A stretch of 64,000 nt of DNA from CBFHMJ01 sp965656875. GTDB taxonomy: Bacteria; Pseudomonadota; Gammaproteobacteria; Enterobacterales; Alteromonadaceae. Below are positions 53,301 through 63,073 of the stretch, in pieces. The stretch lies in the NCBI GenBank assembly GCA_965656875.1, contig CBFHMJ010000027.1, positions 62,001 through 126,000 on the forward strand, written 5' to 3'. The translations under genes and the position numbers were made by a program. The notes below the pieces were generated by a model, which did no database searches, had not been told where the DNA came from, and saw nothing but the letters and a program-made list of their open reading frames with translations. Position 1 is the stretch's first letter, and each line of letters begins with the position of its first letter.

Positions 53301-54693
53301 CGATACCGATTACCTGAGTATTGATATTGAGAACTGTCGTTTATCCGTTCAGGCACTTGGTTTTGACAAACTCAATCTGAAGCTGATGCGCTTTCTGGAA
53401 ATTTCTGCCGATAATCTACAGCTCGAGTCCAAAAACGATATTCTCTGGCTGTTCCTTCAAGGTCTGAAACTTAAAATCCTGAATAAAACTCTGATCGAAG
53501 ATTTCACCCTTGGGCATTACTGGGGTGATCAACAAACCGGATTTATCGGTTTGCTAAACGATCAATTCCCAACATTGCCACTCATTGATATCGACTGGTT
53601 ACTCTTAGGTCGAAATCTGCTTCTTAATGGCAATAATAACAATGATTTATTAAAAGCTATCGTCTCTGTTGATCCGAATCCCAGACCACTGAAACAAGAG
53701 ATCCGAGAAGCATTCGAGCAAAATGCCTTAATCCCTACAGGCAATGCCAGCAACATAGGTGAATGGGTATTTGCTGCCGGATTTAACATGTTCCAGGGCT
53801 TCCTGGCCGGTAAATTATTGTTCCATGATGATGTTTACTACGGTCTGGCAATAGACGGGCCATTCTTACGAGAGTGGTTTGGCTACGATCTCGGGATTTC
53901 AATTCTGTACATCAAACAAGAATCCGCAGAAGAAGACATTTTCCGGCTTTCATTACGTGTTCCGTCGGTAAGCCTGGGTGGTATCGCGTTCAACGGCGGT
54001 GTTGTGGCATTTGAAATCCAGATGAACGGTGGCTTCATGGTCGATATCGGCTTCCCGTGGCTAACCGACGCTGGTGAACGTTACTGGGAACGTGGCTTTG
54101 GCGTCATGTTGGGCGGAGTCATGGGACGAGGCGGCTGTTATCTGGCAAAACGTTCTAATGTCCGATCAGGCAACGTCGCAGAAGGTGAACGGCAAGGCAA
54201 AGTGACCCTGGTTGAAGGTGGTTACGCCGCCATGGTCGGTTTTGGTGGGGAATATCGTTCCGGACCACTTAACGTGTCCGCTTATGCAGGTGTTTATTTC
54301 AGTTGTGAAGGTGGAATATTGTTCTTTTCTCCACTGGATCGGCCACAAAGCCTGGAACTGGTCGGTTTACGTTTATCCGGCGCTATCGGCATTCAAGCCC
54401 GGGGAATCGCGGAACTGAACTGGTGGATTATCTCAATCAGAGTGGAAGTCGTCGCAGGAGCGGAAGCTCGTCTGACGGTGTTCTGGGGAGCATTAGAAGA
54501 TTACCAACCTGGCACACCTAATCTGCCTGCTATCACCAACAACCAGAATGCACGGGTTGGCGTCAGCGTTGATTTCGTATTGTACGCCAGAGTTGATGCT
54601 CGTGCCTGCATCGGTAAAGGCATCTTCAAAGTCTGTAAAAGCATCTCGGTCGGGGTTTCAATGCCCTACCGCACCACACTGTATTTGAGTTAA
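50365..54693 (+). CDS. Giant protein of unknown function, first gene of a two-gene locus
   Basis: About 1442 residues; ATGs at 50398/50401 (MMDNIRFFGLNF) are alternative starts and better fit the beginning of the fold. There is no signal peptide and no clear membrane helix. Residues 1-450 are beta-rich with many basic residues. Residues 550-1250 contain long alternating patterns such as LRFDGLKFGFQDNLGL and LRFDFAKGWNLLDLDDVAVDLIRIGF, which look like stacked amphipathic strands. An EF-hand-like loop FDEDGDGIGPL lies near 810, and KDRNGDTDYL near 975. The last 250 residues are Gly-rich and hydrophobic (GGVMGRGGCYLAKRS, EGGYAAMVGFGGEYRSG). I tentatively recall DUF6603-type proteins but cannot confirm. 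The next gene starts 13 bp later. Confidence 0.88.
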   Translation: MSNNLYRDGNIMMDNIRFFGLNFTLKDNSYQFSTAKHSFIDEVHGLDIKPGRGAKNNIQINLLHFTTTKGVTFRFSCSSEVTFQPQRRRGLRDFIATPLKISSKNKALFELNIESPQKLSSGLIVNLGPLQLGESACKLVLSTGGDGLRDFWVQTQRTHDLLDAQDAPLSIDCNRRSLLRVYHSSSSKNLALQAKQNPFTLTTHVGQDANLDKRWQASRLNLDVDDLQQSLTLSFREDRRDKALLPLHPFSKNINGETHTLPSMAVDAQSLEITATRSRQASRVMHITDITAIPKAEAYLHTYALVMNALNNMSSNITHHCWRVAKRLPLALRVEDHDGLPKGLLLRYQRTSTALLKKSANAEILGLRREVKLDCEADVALKFDNSIFYRKRFDQFSRSLVRIVTTPYLEVQATSLQINRPGIALKQPQRDDITSWQFIKPGETPHTVKFPVCPDEAMTSGDGNVIDRFLRNCNASYSGLDSDNLTVTHESGLNIQGNLREGQQQSRPGLNSLFTSINAENDESVLTPATLAPPALGTHQNRFSFGSYEFAHEWEVGEIPEYIPLLADENGVLSAGLRGKLLNEFPMDPEYSSGDQNIAITELTTHQGLDRNNNDGHLVGIIKLGKEDDLFTILRKEQVTASEITNNDDGGLTKLLPEKLQQKAWTGLILFEQVLDLSSFPLLGSLFPENFNLNLRYLAVSAEQQGKFSTYGSVNWQNPELNNPHNRPDDDKKSELRVQMAKVELTWAARKLTTFMTETRIDYLSFAGGRKPQRNGSPDLTRVDIIGSIDRNTKEIRFLAQANKPIPLFDEDGDGIGPLKQAYIQKVEITRTNGKTDFNVDGDVELQEYDLGSLWSFENGDKLRFDGLKFGFQDNLGLSGDWFEFDYPSLRFDFAKGWNLLDLDDVAVDLIRIGFDSSANDFDWNSLLPVLDGDDWDAPAMRLGLELNLGKLPLLSSDSLKDLIFDFELSLPFGKDRNGDTDYLSIDIENCRLSVQALGFDKLNLKLMRFLEISADNLQLESKNDILWLFLQGLKLKILNKTLIEDFTLGHYWGDQQTGFIGLLNDQFPTLPLIDIDWLLLGRNLLLNGNNNNDLLKAIVSVDPNPRPLKQEIREAFEQNALIPTGNASNIGEWVFAAGFNMFQGFLAGKLLFHDDVYYGLAIDGPFLREWFGYDLGISILYIKQESAEEDIFRLSLRVPSVSLGGIAFNGGVVAFEIQMNGGFMVDIGFPWLTDAGERYWERGFGVMLGGVMGRGGCYLAKRSNVRSGNVAEGERQGKVTLVEGGYAAMVGFGGEYRSGPLNVSAYAGVYFSCEGGILFFSPLDRPQSLELVGLRLSGAIGIQARGIAELNWWIISIRVEVVAGAEARLTVFWGALEDYQPGTPNLPAITNNQNARVGVSVDFVLYARVDARACIGKGIFKVCKSISVGVSMPYRTTLYLS

Positions 54694-54706
54694 ACAGGGA
54701 ACCGAT

Positions 54707-57700
54707 ATGACTACAAAAGTTTTTCTAACACTCGACACCTTCTTTCATAACTGGGAATCAAAGCATCGCAACGCCTGGTTAGGCATTCAGCCTTACATTA
54801 ATGGTTCACCAGAGGACATCGTAGACTGGATAAAAAAAGACAATAATATTTTTGATGGCAACGACAGTATTTTCACCGTTGCACAACCTGGCGACATTTC
54901 ACCGCATGCCGTGCCGGTGCCTTTGCCCGGCTCGCTGGATGTCAGCGTAAAGCTCTATGACGACAATGATAAGCAACTGGATGAAATCACCATCAAGCGA
55001 GAGCAGCACTGTTTGCTCACGAATGCAGAGCGCTTCAGAGCGTTAAATGAATTTTCATCACAACAATCGGTTAAGGGCAGTATGGGGGAAAAATTTGCCG
55101 AAAACAGCGCTTACCCGCTCGTTTTTGCCGATACCCTGCTCCGCAGTATTCAACCACAACGCCGCGCGGACGACCCCGCACCGATTTTACCGTTACAACT
55201 GGTTGAAAATCTGCAACTCAAATTTGAACTCGGACAACGACAAAAGTTCGATGACGAATGTTTAGTTGAGGTTGGCCATTACTACAATGCAGCTCATCAG
55301 CATGATGATCCGGAAATTCAGGTCACTAACACACACTATTTGTTAGGCCAGCTGGTTAATCTCGGTCAGGATATTAACCAGTTACAACGTGTTGCCAGCA
55401 TTCGTCTGTTTATTGGCAAGCAAGAAATCGATATCCCGGATAAACAACGAACGACGGCGCGAATTTTTGGCAGTATCAAATCGACCTTTGACCTGGGCGA
55501 CTTCAAACAGACGATTAAATGGTCTGAAAAACTCGCCAGCCGGGTTAATGCTAAAGTTCAGGGTGATACATTTACCGTCAACAAACTGCCTGTTACCGAC
55601 CGTTTTCTCTGGCGACTCAGTAACAAAGATCTGGAACGTTCACAAAGTCAGATTGGCAGTGATAACGTGCGCTGGTCAGCCTTTGAGCGACTGGATATAC
55701 GAGAGAAAGCGGATGTAACAAGCAGCTTACTGACACAACCAGCATCCAACAGCCTCACCTTTACACCGGCTCTGGTACTGGACGTAGAACTGGTTCGCTA
55801 TCGAAAAACACCGGAAGTTATGCCCGATTCGTCCGAGAGATATCCAATTAACAGTATGGCGGTGTCCGTCAAACCATCAGCCGCTGACCGTCCCAGGTTT
55901 GATAATCTGGTCAAACATCATAGTGATCTCCTACGCTTTGCGCAGTTTTACGTACAACAAGCAGAGCTACAGGATGATGCGAATAATACGACAACCGCAA
56001 ACTATCAGCTGACACCTGCTATTTCTCATGCCTATGATTTTGACTGGGAAAAAGACAAGCAGTTTTTACTGCTGTTTAACACCGGGCAAGAAGAATCAAC
56101 CAGAGGCTTTCCTGACCAGATTATCTTCGACTTCAACAAGCATGTTTATCAAAAGGCTCAACTCGTCATTCCATTAGATCGCGAATTAACGCTGAACCGC
56201 GCTGGAATAGTTAATGAACGTAATCGCTTAGTACCAGACAGAACCGACCCATTCGGCCCACGTTGGGAACTGTGGCATGAAGCAGCAAGTCGTCGCTATC
56301 CAGATTTTAATGGCCTGATGTGTGCTGAACTTGATCAGACTGACATAGACCTGGATCAGCTCATCGTTTCTGTCTTTCATAATGACAAATACGATTACGA
56401 GCTGGCGCAAAGTGCCAGACGATTAGAAACCGTCATTAATGTTAGCTTTAATAACATTCGTGAGTCTGATCCCAAAACACCCAAATCCTTTGACTTTCAC
56501 CAAACCGTGTTGGAAGACAAAACCAATCATAACCAGTTGAATCTGTTTGAATGGCGCAATGATTTCACGCTGTCTGAAGACGGCCTCGATCAAGAAATCC
56601 GGGTAGAACATCGAAATAACGGCAGTGCGTTACCCTGCATTAAGGTTATTGAAGAAAATGCTCATGATCCACTGAAGAAACATCTGCACTACACGTTCAT
56701 GGCAGTACTGAAAGACAGCACATCAGCACCCATGAACACCAGCGACGCCTATCTACAAAAACAAGTTAAAAGCCAACTGGGTAAAGACGGATTCGCGGTT
56801 CGTGATTTTTATGTTGATGTCTACGAAAATCTCGGTGACGGACGTAATGTCACTTTTAATCTGGAGCATACATACGGTTCCTGCATCATGGAGCAACACG
56901 TCAAAGCTGTCCCAAACTGCATTGATGAACCCATTTTGCTCGCCAGTGATGTTGCCTTTGCACCCGCCGCAGACAATCCCAATGCCGATAAAGTGAATTT
57001 GTTCGAAATCAGCCTGGATGAAAATAATGGTCGCGAAACGGTGTTCTTACATATCAATCGCGAATTGCTGGAAGCCGACTGGATCAATAAAGAACTATCG
57101 GGTGACGCTGACTCAAAACGCCGTCAGTCAGAGGCTCGTTCACTGGCTCATATTCAGGCATGGCAAGCGTTTGCTGAACTCTATTACGCTGACAGCGTGA
57201 AAATCATCGCAGAATGCTACGAGTTCGATAACAGTCGGATTAGCATCGATAATCCGCTGCCACCCATTCAACAAGGCCTTACCTGCCAGACGTTCGTTCT
57301 GGCCGAGTTATCTAGTGAAGTGGAAGCACTTGCTCATACCGCGTTTATCGACCTTGATAACATGAAAGATCAACTCAGTCAGCGAACCAATGGTCGCTGG
57401 AGCCAGGACTATCACGCCGTTCGCTTCAGACTGGATGTTAATCGTCGTAGTGAAGTCGTGCCGAATGACGATCCGGGAGAATGGCAGGTTCACCGACGTC
57501 TGGCCAGAATGCACGAAGACGGTATTGAAGAACTATACACACAAGACGGTGTAGCCACTGAATCATTAAATTCAGCGACTGTGAAACGTCAACTGGCCAG
57601 TTTCCTTGCTCGGTTACGAAAACGTGGCGGCTACCTGACACCAAAAGGGATCGCTGAAGACAAGCAACGAAATGAACAGTTCTTTGCTTTACTGGGTGAA

Positions 57701-59797
57701 GGAAAACATTTTGCTGATGTATCACCTGAAACTAACGCCTGGATCGTGCCACCCAGTCTGAAGCAGGAAAGCGGTAAAATTCAGGTCGCATACTGTCCGG
57801 TTGGCATCATGCCTGTCGCGCCCGATCCAACACTGAAATCAACCACAGCGGGCATCATGAAGCGTTACTTTGACGCGCTACAATCGGTCGTTGATTTCCA
57901 GCAGTACACCTGGTTCAGAGAATCGGCTGCCAATCTTCACGCCAGACTGGATGGATTTAGTAAAGGTCAGCAGGACTCTTTATATCCGCGTTTAATTGCA
58001 GCAGCAGAGAGCAAATTCAGAGCCATTCCGGACCACACAGTCGATGGTGATAAACTGAACGAACCTGTCAGGCAACTCGCTGGTGCAATTCAAACCGATG
58101 ATCATCCGATCAACCAACAATTAAAAACCAATGTCACCACTATGTTGAGTTGTAACCCGGGACTTTTCAGCAGCTTGAAAGGACTAAGCGTCGCTCAGGT
58201 ATCAAATCCTGAACTCAACCAGCCTGTACGCCGTGATTTTTTCAATCTGTATCAGGAAAAAATGGTCGACAACAGCAACACGATCACCGGACAACTGGCT
58301 ACGGATAATCTGCTTCACGTCAGTGATACTCGCTTTACCTATTGGGAGCTGTTGCAAGACAACGAATACGACAATGCATTCACCGTTTCTACCCTGCACG
58401 GTGAGAGTGCTGAACGAGTATTCGAACAACAGCCGGTCGGCACCGAAGAAGCGGCGCTCCGGATCACAACCCAGGATAACGCGATATTCATTCCCGATCG
58501 TGAACCGGCCGAAATCGGTCAGGCTGAAGTACGATTAGCTTCTCGCCACCCGGTAACACCGCCGACACTTGGCAGTATTCGCAAAACCTCGATTGCAGCC
58601 GCAATGGAACGTGGAGTCGATCTGAATAATCCACTTAATCTTGCTGATTTACTCAATACAAAACTGATTGAATCGAATGTTGAAACAACCAAAACGATGC
58701 GAGCACAGGCATCCCTTGAACAGCCATTCCGCAATCATCTGGATGCTGTCACAGTGTCTGCTGTCTTTACCATTAAAGGTGATGAGGAAACAGCCGGAAA
58801 CCTGCTGAGTGAAAGTTTTGCCAACGATGCTTTCTTTGTGCTGGTGACAGACGAGCCGCTACAGGATTCGACACCGACGGATGAAACACTCTCCGGAAGT
58901 TTCAGCGAGTTGGTGGCGATGTTAGATAGCCCACAACCATTCCCGCTTCAGGAGCATCTGACCGATCAGGTTCTGAGTGATTTAAATATGCGTGATTGCA
59001 TCGATATTCTGGAACGGCCATCCATCCGCCGTATGCTGCCAAACCGGGATGATGTACACAAAGTATTTTCAATCGGTGCAGGTCAACAACAAAATACACT
59101 CTCAGTTGTTGATCGTACTGCGGAATTTGCTACTGCTAATCGTTACGACTGTAATGTCTGGTTGTTTAACAATCAGGAGAATGACACGGTTGTCTGGCTG
59201 GAACTGGAATTACCCATCTGGCAGCAACGCCATATTTCGTTAGTGCAAACTCGGAATCAGGCTGGTATTGGTGATACGCAACAGCAAATATTTGCACCAG
59301 AGTTTGCCACCATCAGTCAACCAACTGGCGGCCCTGTTGACCGTATGACACATCTTGAACAACTCAGAAATGAATTTAATGCCGATATGGATTCACCTGA
59401 TTTTGTTGAAGTGTTCAACCATGAACAGACACCGATGGAATTCGTTCGTGCCGTGATCGGTCATCGACTGAGCGGCATTGATGAATCCTTTCCGGGACGC
59501 CGCTGTTTGCTCAACATCACAGTAAAAGAAGACAGTTCAAGTACCTACCCTTCGCCAACAGCAACGGGCGGCGTGATCCATGTATTTAACGGTTCATTTG
59601 CCCGTTACAACCATCAGGTTTATGGCAGTAAGAAAAATGATGCCGGAAACTGGCATGGTGATGACCTGAAGAAAAAATGGTTTGGCAATACTGTTGACTC
59701 AGGTAAGTGGCGAATCGATTTCGAATGGCGAGATCCGGACACGAATGATGAAGTACTTCGAATTGAAGACGTTCCGGTTTACCTCAATGCGGGGTAA
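54707..59797 (+). CDS. Giant protein of unknown function, second gene of a two-gene locus
   Basis: 1696 residues with a ribosome site AGGGAACCG just before the ATG. No signal peptide, membrane helix or repeat that I can identify. The sequence is acidic and Asn/Asp/Gln-rich, with mixed alpha and beta character, e.g. MTTKVFLTLDTFFHNWE at the start, the region DPFGPRWELWHEAASRRYPDF near 510 and a C-terminal beta-like end DFEWRDPDTNDEVLRIED. I recognise no domain. Gene order and the 13-bp spacing show co-expression with the preceding giant gene, so the products likely act together, perhaps as a large cytoplasmic assembly or an exported particle. A bidirectional terminator follows. Confidence 0.9.
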   Translation: MTTKVFLTLDTFFHNWESKHRNAWLGIQPYINGSPEDIVDWIKKDNNIFDGNDSIFTVAQPGDISPHAVPVPLPGSLDVSVKLYDDNDKQLDEITIKREQHCLLTNAERFRALNEFSSQQSVKGSMGEKFAENSAYPLVFADTLLRSIQPQRRADDPAPILPLQLVENLQLKFELGQRQKFDDECLVEVGHYYNAAHQHDDPEIQVTNTHYLLGQLVNLGQDINQLQRVASIRLFIGKQEIDIPDKQRTTARIFGSIKSTFDLGDFKQTIKWSEKLASRVNAKVQGDTFTVNKLPVTDRFLWRLSNKDLERSQSQIGSDNVRWSAFERLDIREKADVTSSLLTQPASNSLTFTPALVLDVELVRYRKTPEVMPDSSERYPINSMAVSVKPSAADRPRFDNLVKHHSDLLRFAQFYVQQAELQDDANNTTTANYQLTPAISHAYDFDWEKDKQFLLLFNTGQEESTRGFPDQIIFDFNKHVYQKAQLVIPLDRELTLNRAGIVNERNRLVPDRTDPFGPRWELWHEAASRRYPDFNGLMCAELDQTDIDLDQLIVSVFHNDKYDYELAQSARRLETVINVSFNNIRESDPKTPKSFDFHQTVLEDKTNHNQLNLFEWRNDFTLSEDGLDQEIRVEHRNNGSALPCIKVIEENAHDPLKKHLHYTFMAVLKDSTSAPMNTSDAYLQKQVKSQLGKDGFAVRDFYVDVYENLGDGRNVTFNLEHTYGSCIMEQHVKAVPNCIDEPILLASDVAFAPAADNPNADKVNLFEISLDENNGRETVFLHINRELLEADWINKELSGDADSKRRQSEARSLAHIQAWQAFAELYYADSVKIIAECYEFDNSRISIDNPLPPIQQGLTCQTFVLAELSSEVEALAHTAFIDLDNMKDQLSQRTNGRWSQDYHAVRFRLDVNRRSEVVPNDDPGEWQVHRRLARMHEDGIEELYTQDGVATESLNSATVKRQLASFLARLRKRGGYLTPKGIAEDKQRNEQFFALLGEGKHFADVSPETNAWIVPPSLKQESGKIQVAYCPVGIMPVAPDPTLKSTTAGIMKRYFDALQSVVDFQQYTWFRESAANLHARLDGFSKGQQDSLYPRLIAAAESKFRAIPDHTVDGDKLNEPVRQLAGAIQTDDHPINQQLKTNVTTMLSCNPGLFSSLKGLSVAQVSNPELNQPVRRDFFNLYQEKMVDNSNTITGQLATDNLLHVSDTRFTYWELLQDNEYDNAFTVSTLHGESAERVFEQQPVGTEEAALRITTQDNAIFIPDREPAEIGQAEVRLASRHPVTPPTLGSIRKTSIAAAMERGVDLNNPLNLADLLNTKLIESNVETTKTMRAQASLEQPFRNHLDAVTVSAVFTIKGDEETAGNLLSESFANDAFFVLVTDEPLQDSTPTDETLSGSFSELVAMLDSPQPFPLQEHLTDQVLSDLNMRDCIDILERPSIRRMLPNRDDVHKVFSIGAGQQQNTLSVVDRTAEFATANRYDCNVWLFNNQENDTVVWLELELPIWQQRHISLVQTRNQAGIGDTQQQIFAPEFATISQPTGGPVDRMTHLEQLRNEFNADMDSPDFVEVFNHEQTPMEFVRAVIGHRLSGIDESFPGRRCLLNITVKEDSSSTYPSPTATGGVIHVFNGSFARYNHQVYGSKKNDAGNWHGDDLKKKWFGNTVDSGKWRIDFEWRDPDTNDEVLRIEDVPVYLNAG

Positions 59798-59900
59798 AAA
59801 ACCATCGCCTGTGTTTCAATCATGATCCACAGGCGTTTTTACCAGGGGTTAACCAAGCTGCCTTTTTGAACTTTCTGGATTTTTTGAAGGCAATCAAATA

Positions 59901-59931
59901 AAAAACCCCATCTGTTTTAGATGGGGTTTTT
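59901..59931. terminator. Bidirectional terminator after giant-protein locus
   Basis: AAAAACCCCATCT/AGATGGGGTTTTT with a 5-nt loop, a 13-bp perfect stem with A/T tails, between convergent genes. Confidence 0.93.
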
Positions 59932-59960
59932 ATTTTGTTAAACAAACCGGTTAGTGAAAC

Positions 59961-62741
59961 TTACTTCACGCCAAATACTGCTTTTACTCGTTCATACAGC
60001 GCATGTTCACTGTCAGTCAATCGACCAACGGCCATCCAGTTTCGTAATGTTCCATCCAGTTGATCTAAAGTACCTGCATTCAACTTTTCAGATAACATCG
60101 CCAGTTGGATTTCCATACGACGTGGCTTATCAGCTTCTGGTGACTCTACATTCGCCAGAATTTCAATCGTTAATGTCAGTTCGTGACGTCGTTCAACATC
60201 TGCGTTATCGGACAACGCCGTGATAAGCGCACGGTCAGCAGATGTTAATGTAATATCGTCCGGCAATGCTTCACCGGCTGATACTTGCTCAAATCCGGTA
60301 AATACATCAGCGATTGCTTTACGGGCTTTATCATCTCGCAAATTATCAATCTGATGACTGATATTTTGTAGCTGTTGCGAGACTTTTGCCTGTAATTTGG
60401 TGGCTAATTTACCCGTCAGGCCATGATCAGCAACCAGGCTTTTTAATGCCGTTGTTTGTTCGTTCAAACTCGACACTGATAAAACTTCTTTCGCTTCATC
60501 AATTACGCCGTCCACTTTATCCATCAAGGTTTCAAAAGTAGATTGCTGCGCCTGTTGCTGCTCTTTCTTCTGTTCGTTGCGCTTGGCAAATACGTCATCA
60601 TTAATGGCACGGAATTGTTTCCATAGTTGTTTTTCAAGGTTTGCACCTGAGAAACCAATGCCTTTCCACTCGCCTTGTAAGGCTTTTAATGTTTCAGTTG
60701 CTTCACTCAGATCGTCAGCGTCTTTCAATGCAGTTGCTTTAGCAATAATCGCTTGCTTAGCTTCAGCATTAACCTGATATTGCTGTTGTAATGCCTGCTT
60801 TAGCGGATTAATCGCATCGTTAAATTGCTGGTTAATTTCGTTCACCACCGAACGGTCAACTTCACCCAGCTTTCGCCATTCCTGACCTGCTTTAGCAACC
60901 AGACTTTCTAATTCAGACCAGTTTTTATCCTCAGCATTCAGTTGTTCATGTGCACTGATCAACGTATCGATTACTGCTTTTCTAAGTGCAAGATTTTCAT
61001 CACGCTGCTTTTCTTTTTCAGAATAATACTCACGGCAGATAACGAAGGCTTTTTCACATAACTCATTGAACGTCTGGTTCAGTGATTCTTCCAGTTCTTC
61101 ATCTGCTTTACCCAGCGTCATCCAGGTTTGTCGTGCTAATTTAACGCGTTTCGCCTGTTCCGCTGGATCACTCATAGGTGACTCAGCCAGCTCAGTCATT
61201 TCTTCAATCAATGATTGTTTACGAGGCGTCGCAATATAGGCTTGCAAGCCCTTCAGTTTTTCAACTTCTTCATTGATTGCCTGATAGTCGCGATCCAGCT
61301 TTTCTTTTTGATGATCAGCCAGTTCGTCAAACCAGAAGGTCATCTTTTTGTGCAAACCAAACGCTGACTTATAACGACCTGCGTTAATTAACCCTTTCAA
61401 CTCACCCATTTTCTTACGGGTTTGTTTAAACAAATCATTTTGCTTTTGTATTAACGGGTCAGTTGCCGCTTTCCAGTTTCCATCAAGTGTTTTCCAGGAC
61501 GCTGAAATTTCTGCGGGCAATTTAATGTCCAGACCACGTAAGTTATCGCGCCATTGTTGACGTATATCTTTAAACTGAGCAAAACGCTCTTGCAATGAAT
61601 CGACTGACTCAGGAATGGCAATCGCCGCTAACTGAGCAATCAGGCGAGTTGCCTCAGCCAGTTTTGCTCTGATTTCAGGTAGCTTTTCAGCTTGTGCAAT
61701 CAACTTATCGATGGCTGACAAGAAATTGGTTTTGAACCCGTTATCTAACGTCATGGCGGATACTTTATCAGCCAGTGCTTTTAACTGAGCAATCACCGCA
61801 TCACTGTCTACATCATTCTGATCGGCTTTCGCCAGTGACTCTTCAATCGCCGCTTTTTCAGCATTTAATGCTGCTTGCTGTTCAGCGATTGCTGCTTTTT
61901 CTGCAGCTTCTCTAAGTGCTTGATCACGTGCTTCTTTAAGTGGCGCAATCACTTTCTCTAAAGACGAAATAATCTTTAGATATTTATCATTAAAGACATG
62001 TTGCTCGTCTTCTTCCAACAAGTTGAAATCAGCCTGACAAGCCTGCCATTCAGTGGTCAGTGCTTCCCGACGACTCAACATGAGTTCAACGTCATTTTTA
62101 TCTTTTAACGCATTGAGTTTCGCCAGCACAAGATTGACATTTTTACGCAGCGTTACTGGCTTTTGTGCCAGTTCATTCTGAAAATCAATCTTTGCCTGAA
62201 TTTTACTTTTAACTTCACCGTCGGCAGCAGGCAGTAATCGCGTTAACAGCGGTAACTGATCAATCGCATCAACTAAGGCATTTTGAATATCAAGGGAGGT
62301 ATTTCTGGCAGAGAATGCCTGAAGAAATAGCGGCTCTTTATTTAACCGCAGAAGCAATTTAAGACGAACATTGTCATCACTGTCATTCAGTGCAAGTTCT
62401 TCAAGAATCGACGATTTATTACATTCATCAATAAAGCGGGATTTAAGGGTGGCATCAACATTGAAGCTCGCCTGCCCTAATAAACCTTTGCGAATATTAT
62501 TTTCAGCAAGGGCGCGGTTTTTCGCATCATTTTCACTTTTACTGGCTTGCCACCAGAGAGAAAAATCATTCAACCGTTCCAGGGCTTTACGTCGAACATT
62601 TTCATTGCCGTCGTTAAAGGCCAGTTCATGGAGAATAGATTTTTGATGATTATCGTCAGGAGACAGATCCTGGAGAGACTGAATGCGAACCTGTGGGTCG
62701 CTATTTTTCCATTTAGCCTTAAAAAGATTTTTAAATATCAT
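59961..62741 (-). CDS. DUF349-repeat coiled-coil protein
   Basis: 926 residues, almost wholly helical, rich in Ala, Glu, Lys and Gln, with no signal or membrane segment. Several DUF349 units can be seen, each with a 'W...' centre such as FKDIRQQWRDNLRG, KLARQTWMTLGKADEE, SLVAKAGQEWRKLGEVDRS and ALQGEWKGIGF. The N-terminal 160 residues carry HEAT-like pairs (NVRRKALERLNDF, NVRLKLLLRLNKE). The function of the family is unknown; a nucleic-acid or stress role has been suggested. Its start overlaps the end of the yeaC-like gene by 11 bp, so translation is coupled. Confidence 0.92.
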   Translation of the reverse strand: MIFKNLFKAKWKNSDPQVRIQSLQDLSPDDNHQKSILHELAFNDGNENVRRKALERLNDFSLWWQASKSENDAKNRALAENNIRKGLLGQASFNVDATLKSRFIDECNKSSILEELALNDSDDNVRLKLLLRLNKEPLFLQAFSARNTSLDIQNALVDAIDQLPLLTRLLPAADGEVKSKIQAKIDFQNELAQKPVTLRKNVNLVLAKLNALKDKNDVELMLSRREALTTEWQACQADFNLLEEDEQHVFNDKYLKIISSLEKVIAPLKEARDQALREAAEKAAIAEQQAALNAEKAAIEESLAKADQNDVDSDAVIAQLKALADKVSAMTLDNGFKTNFLSAIDKLIAQAEKLPEIRAKLAEATRLIAQLAAIAIPESVDSLQERFAQFKDIRQQWRDNLRGLDIKLPAEISASWKTLDGNWKAATDPLIQKQNDLFKQTRKKMGELKGLINAGRYKSAFGLHKKMTFWFDELADHQKEKLDRDYQAINEEVEKLKGLQAYIATPRKQSLIEEMTELAESPMSDPAEQAKRVKLARQTWMTLGKADEELEESLNQTFNELCEKAFVICREYYSEKEKQRDENLALRKAVIDTLISAHEQLNAEDKNWSELESLVAKAGQEWRKLGEVDRSVVNEINQQFNDAINPLKQALQQQYQVNAEAKQAIIAKATALKDADDLSEATETLKALQGEWKGIGFSGANLEKQLWKQFRAINDDVFAKRNEQKKEQQQAQQSTFETLMDKVDGVIDEAKEVLSVSSLNEQTTALKSLVADHGLTGKLATKLQAKVSQQLQNISHQIDNLRDDKARKAIADVFTGFEQVSAGEALPDDITLTSADRALITALSDNADVERRHELTLTIEILANVESPEADKPRRMEIQLAMLSEKLNAGTLDQLDGTLRNWMAVGRLTDSEHALYERVKAVFGVK

Positions 62742-63012
62742 CTTGATTAAACCGCGCTATATCTTCTTCTTGCTTAAACTGACGCTTAAGCTCACTTTTA
62801 GATTTATGAATCAGATTGCCATCTTCACCAACCGTAAAATGCTCTTTTGATTTGAGCACTTGTGACTGATAAGCAATGACAAGCTGCATAGTATTTTCAC
62901 GTTGTTCTTCTGTTAATTTAGTGCCATCTGGCCATTTGCCCGTTTCAACCGCCTGACGCAGGCTTAACCAGGTATCATGGGTAAGAGATTGGACCAGTTG
63001 TTTTATATCCAT
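62731..63012 (-). CDS. yeaC: YeaC-like DUF1315 protein
   Basis: The ATG at 63012 (MDIKQLVQSLTHDTW) is used; the frame upstream offers only a TTG. The 93-residue product matches E. coli YeaC in layout: 'R.AVE.GKWPDGTKLTEEQ.EN.MQLV' then HFTVGEDGNLIHKSKSELK. Cytoplasmic, function unknown. The pairing with a DUF349 gene, overlapping by 11 bp, is seen in related gammaproteobacteria to my knowledge. Confidence 0.88.
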   Translation of the reverse strand: MDIKQLVQSLTHDTWLSLRQAVETGKWPDGTKLTEEQRENTMQLVIAYQSQVLKSKEHFTVGEDGNLIHKSKSELKRQFKQEEDIARFNQDDI

Positions 63013-63073
63013 GGTTCTCACTTTTTGCAATGTTTATTTACAGTTAACGGAAGAATACGAAGATCATTCGCTG

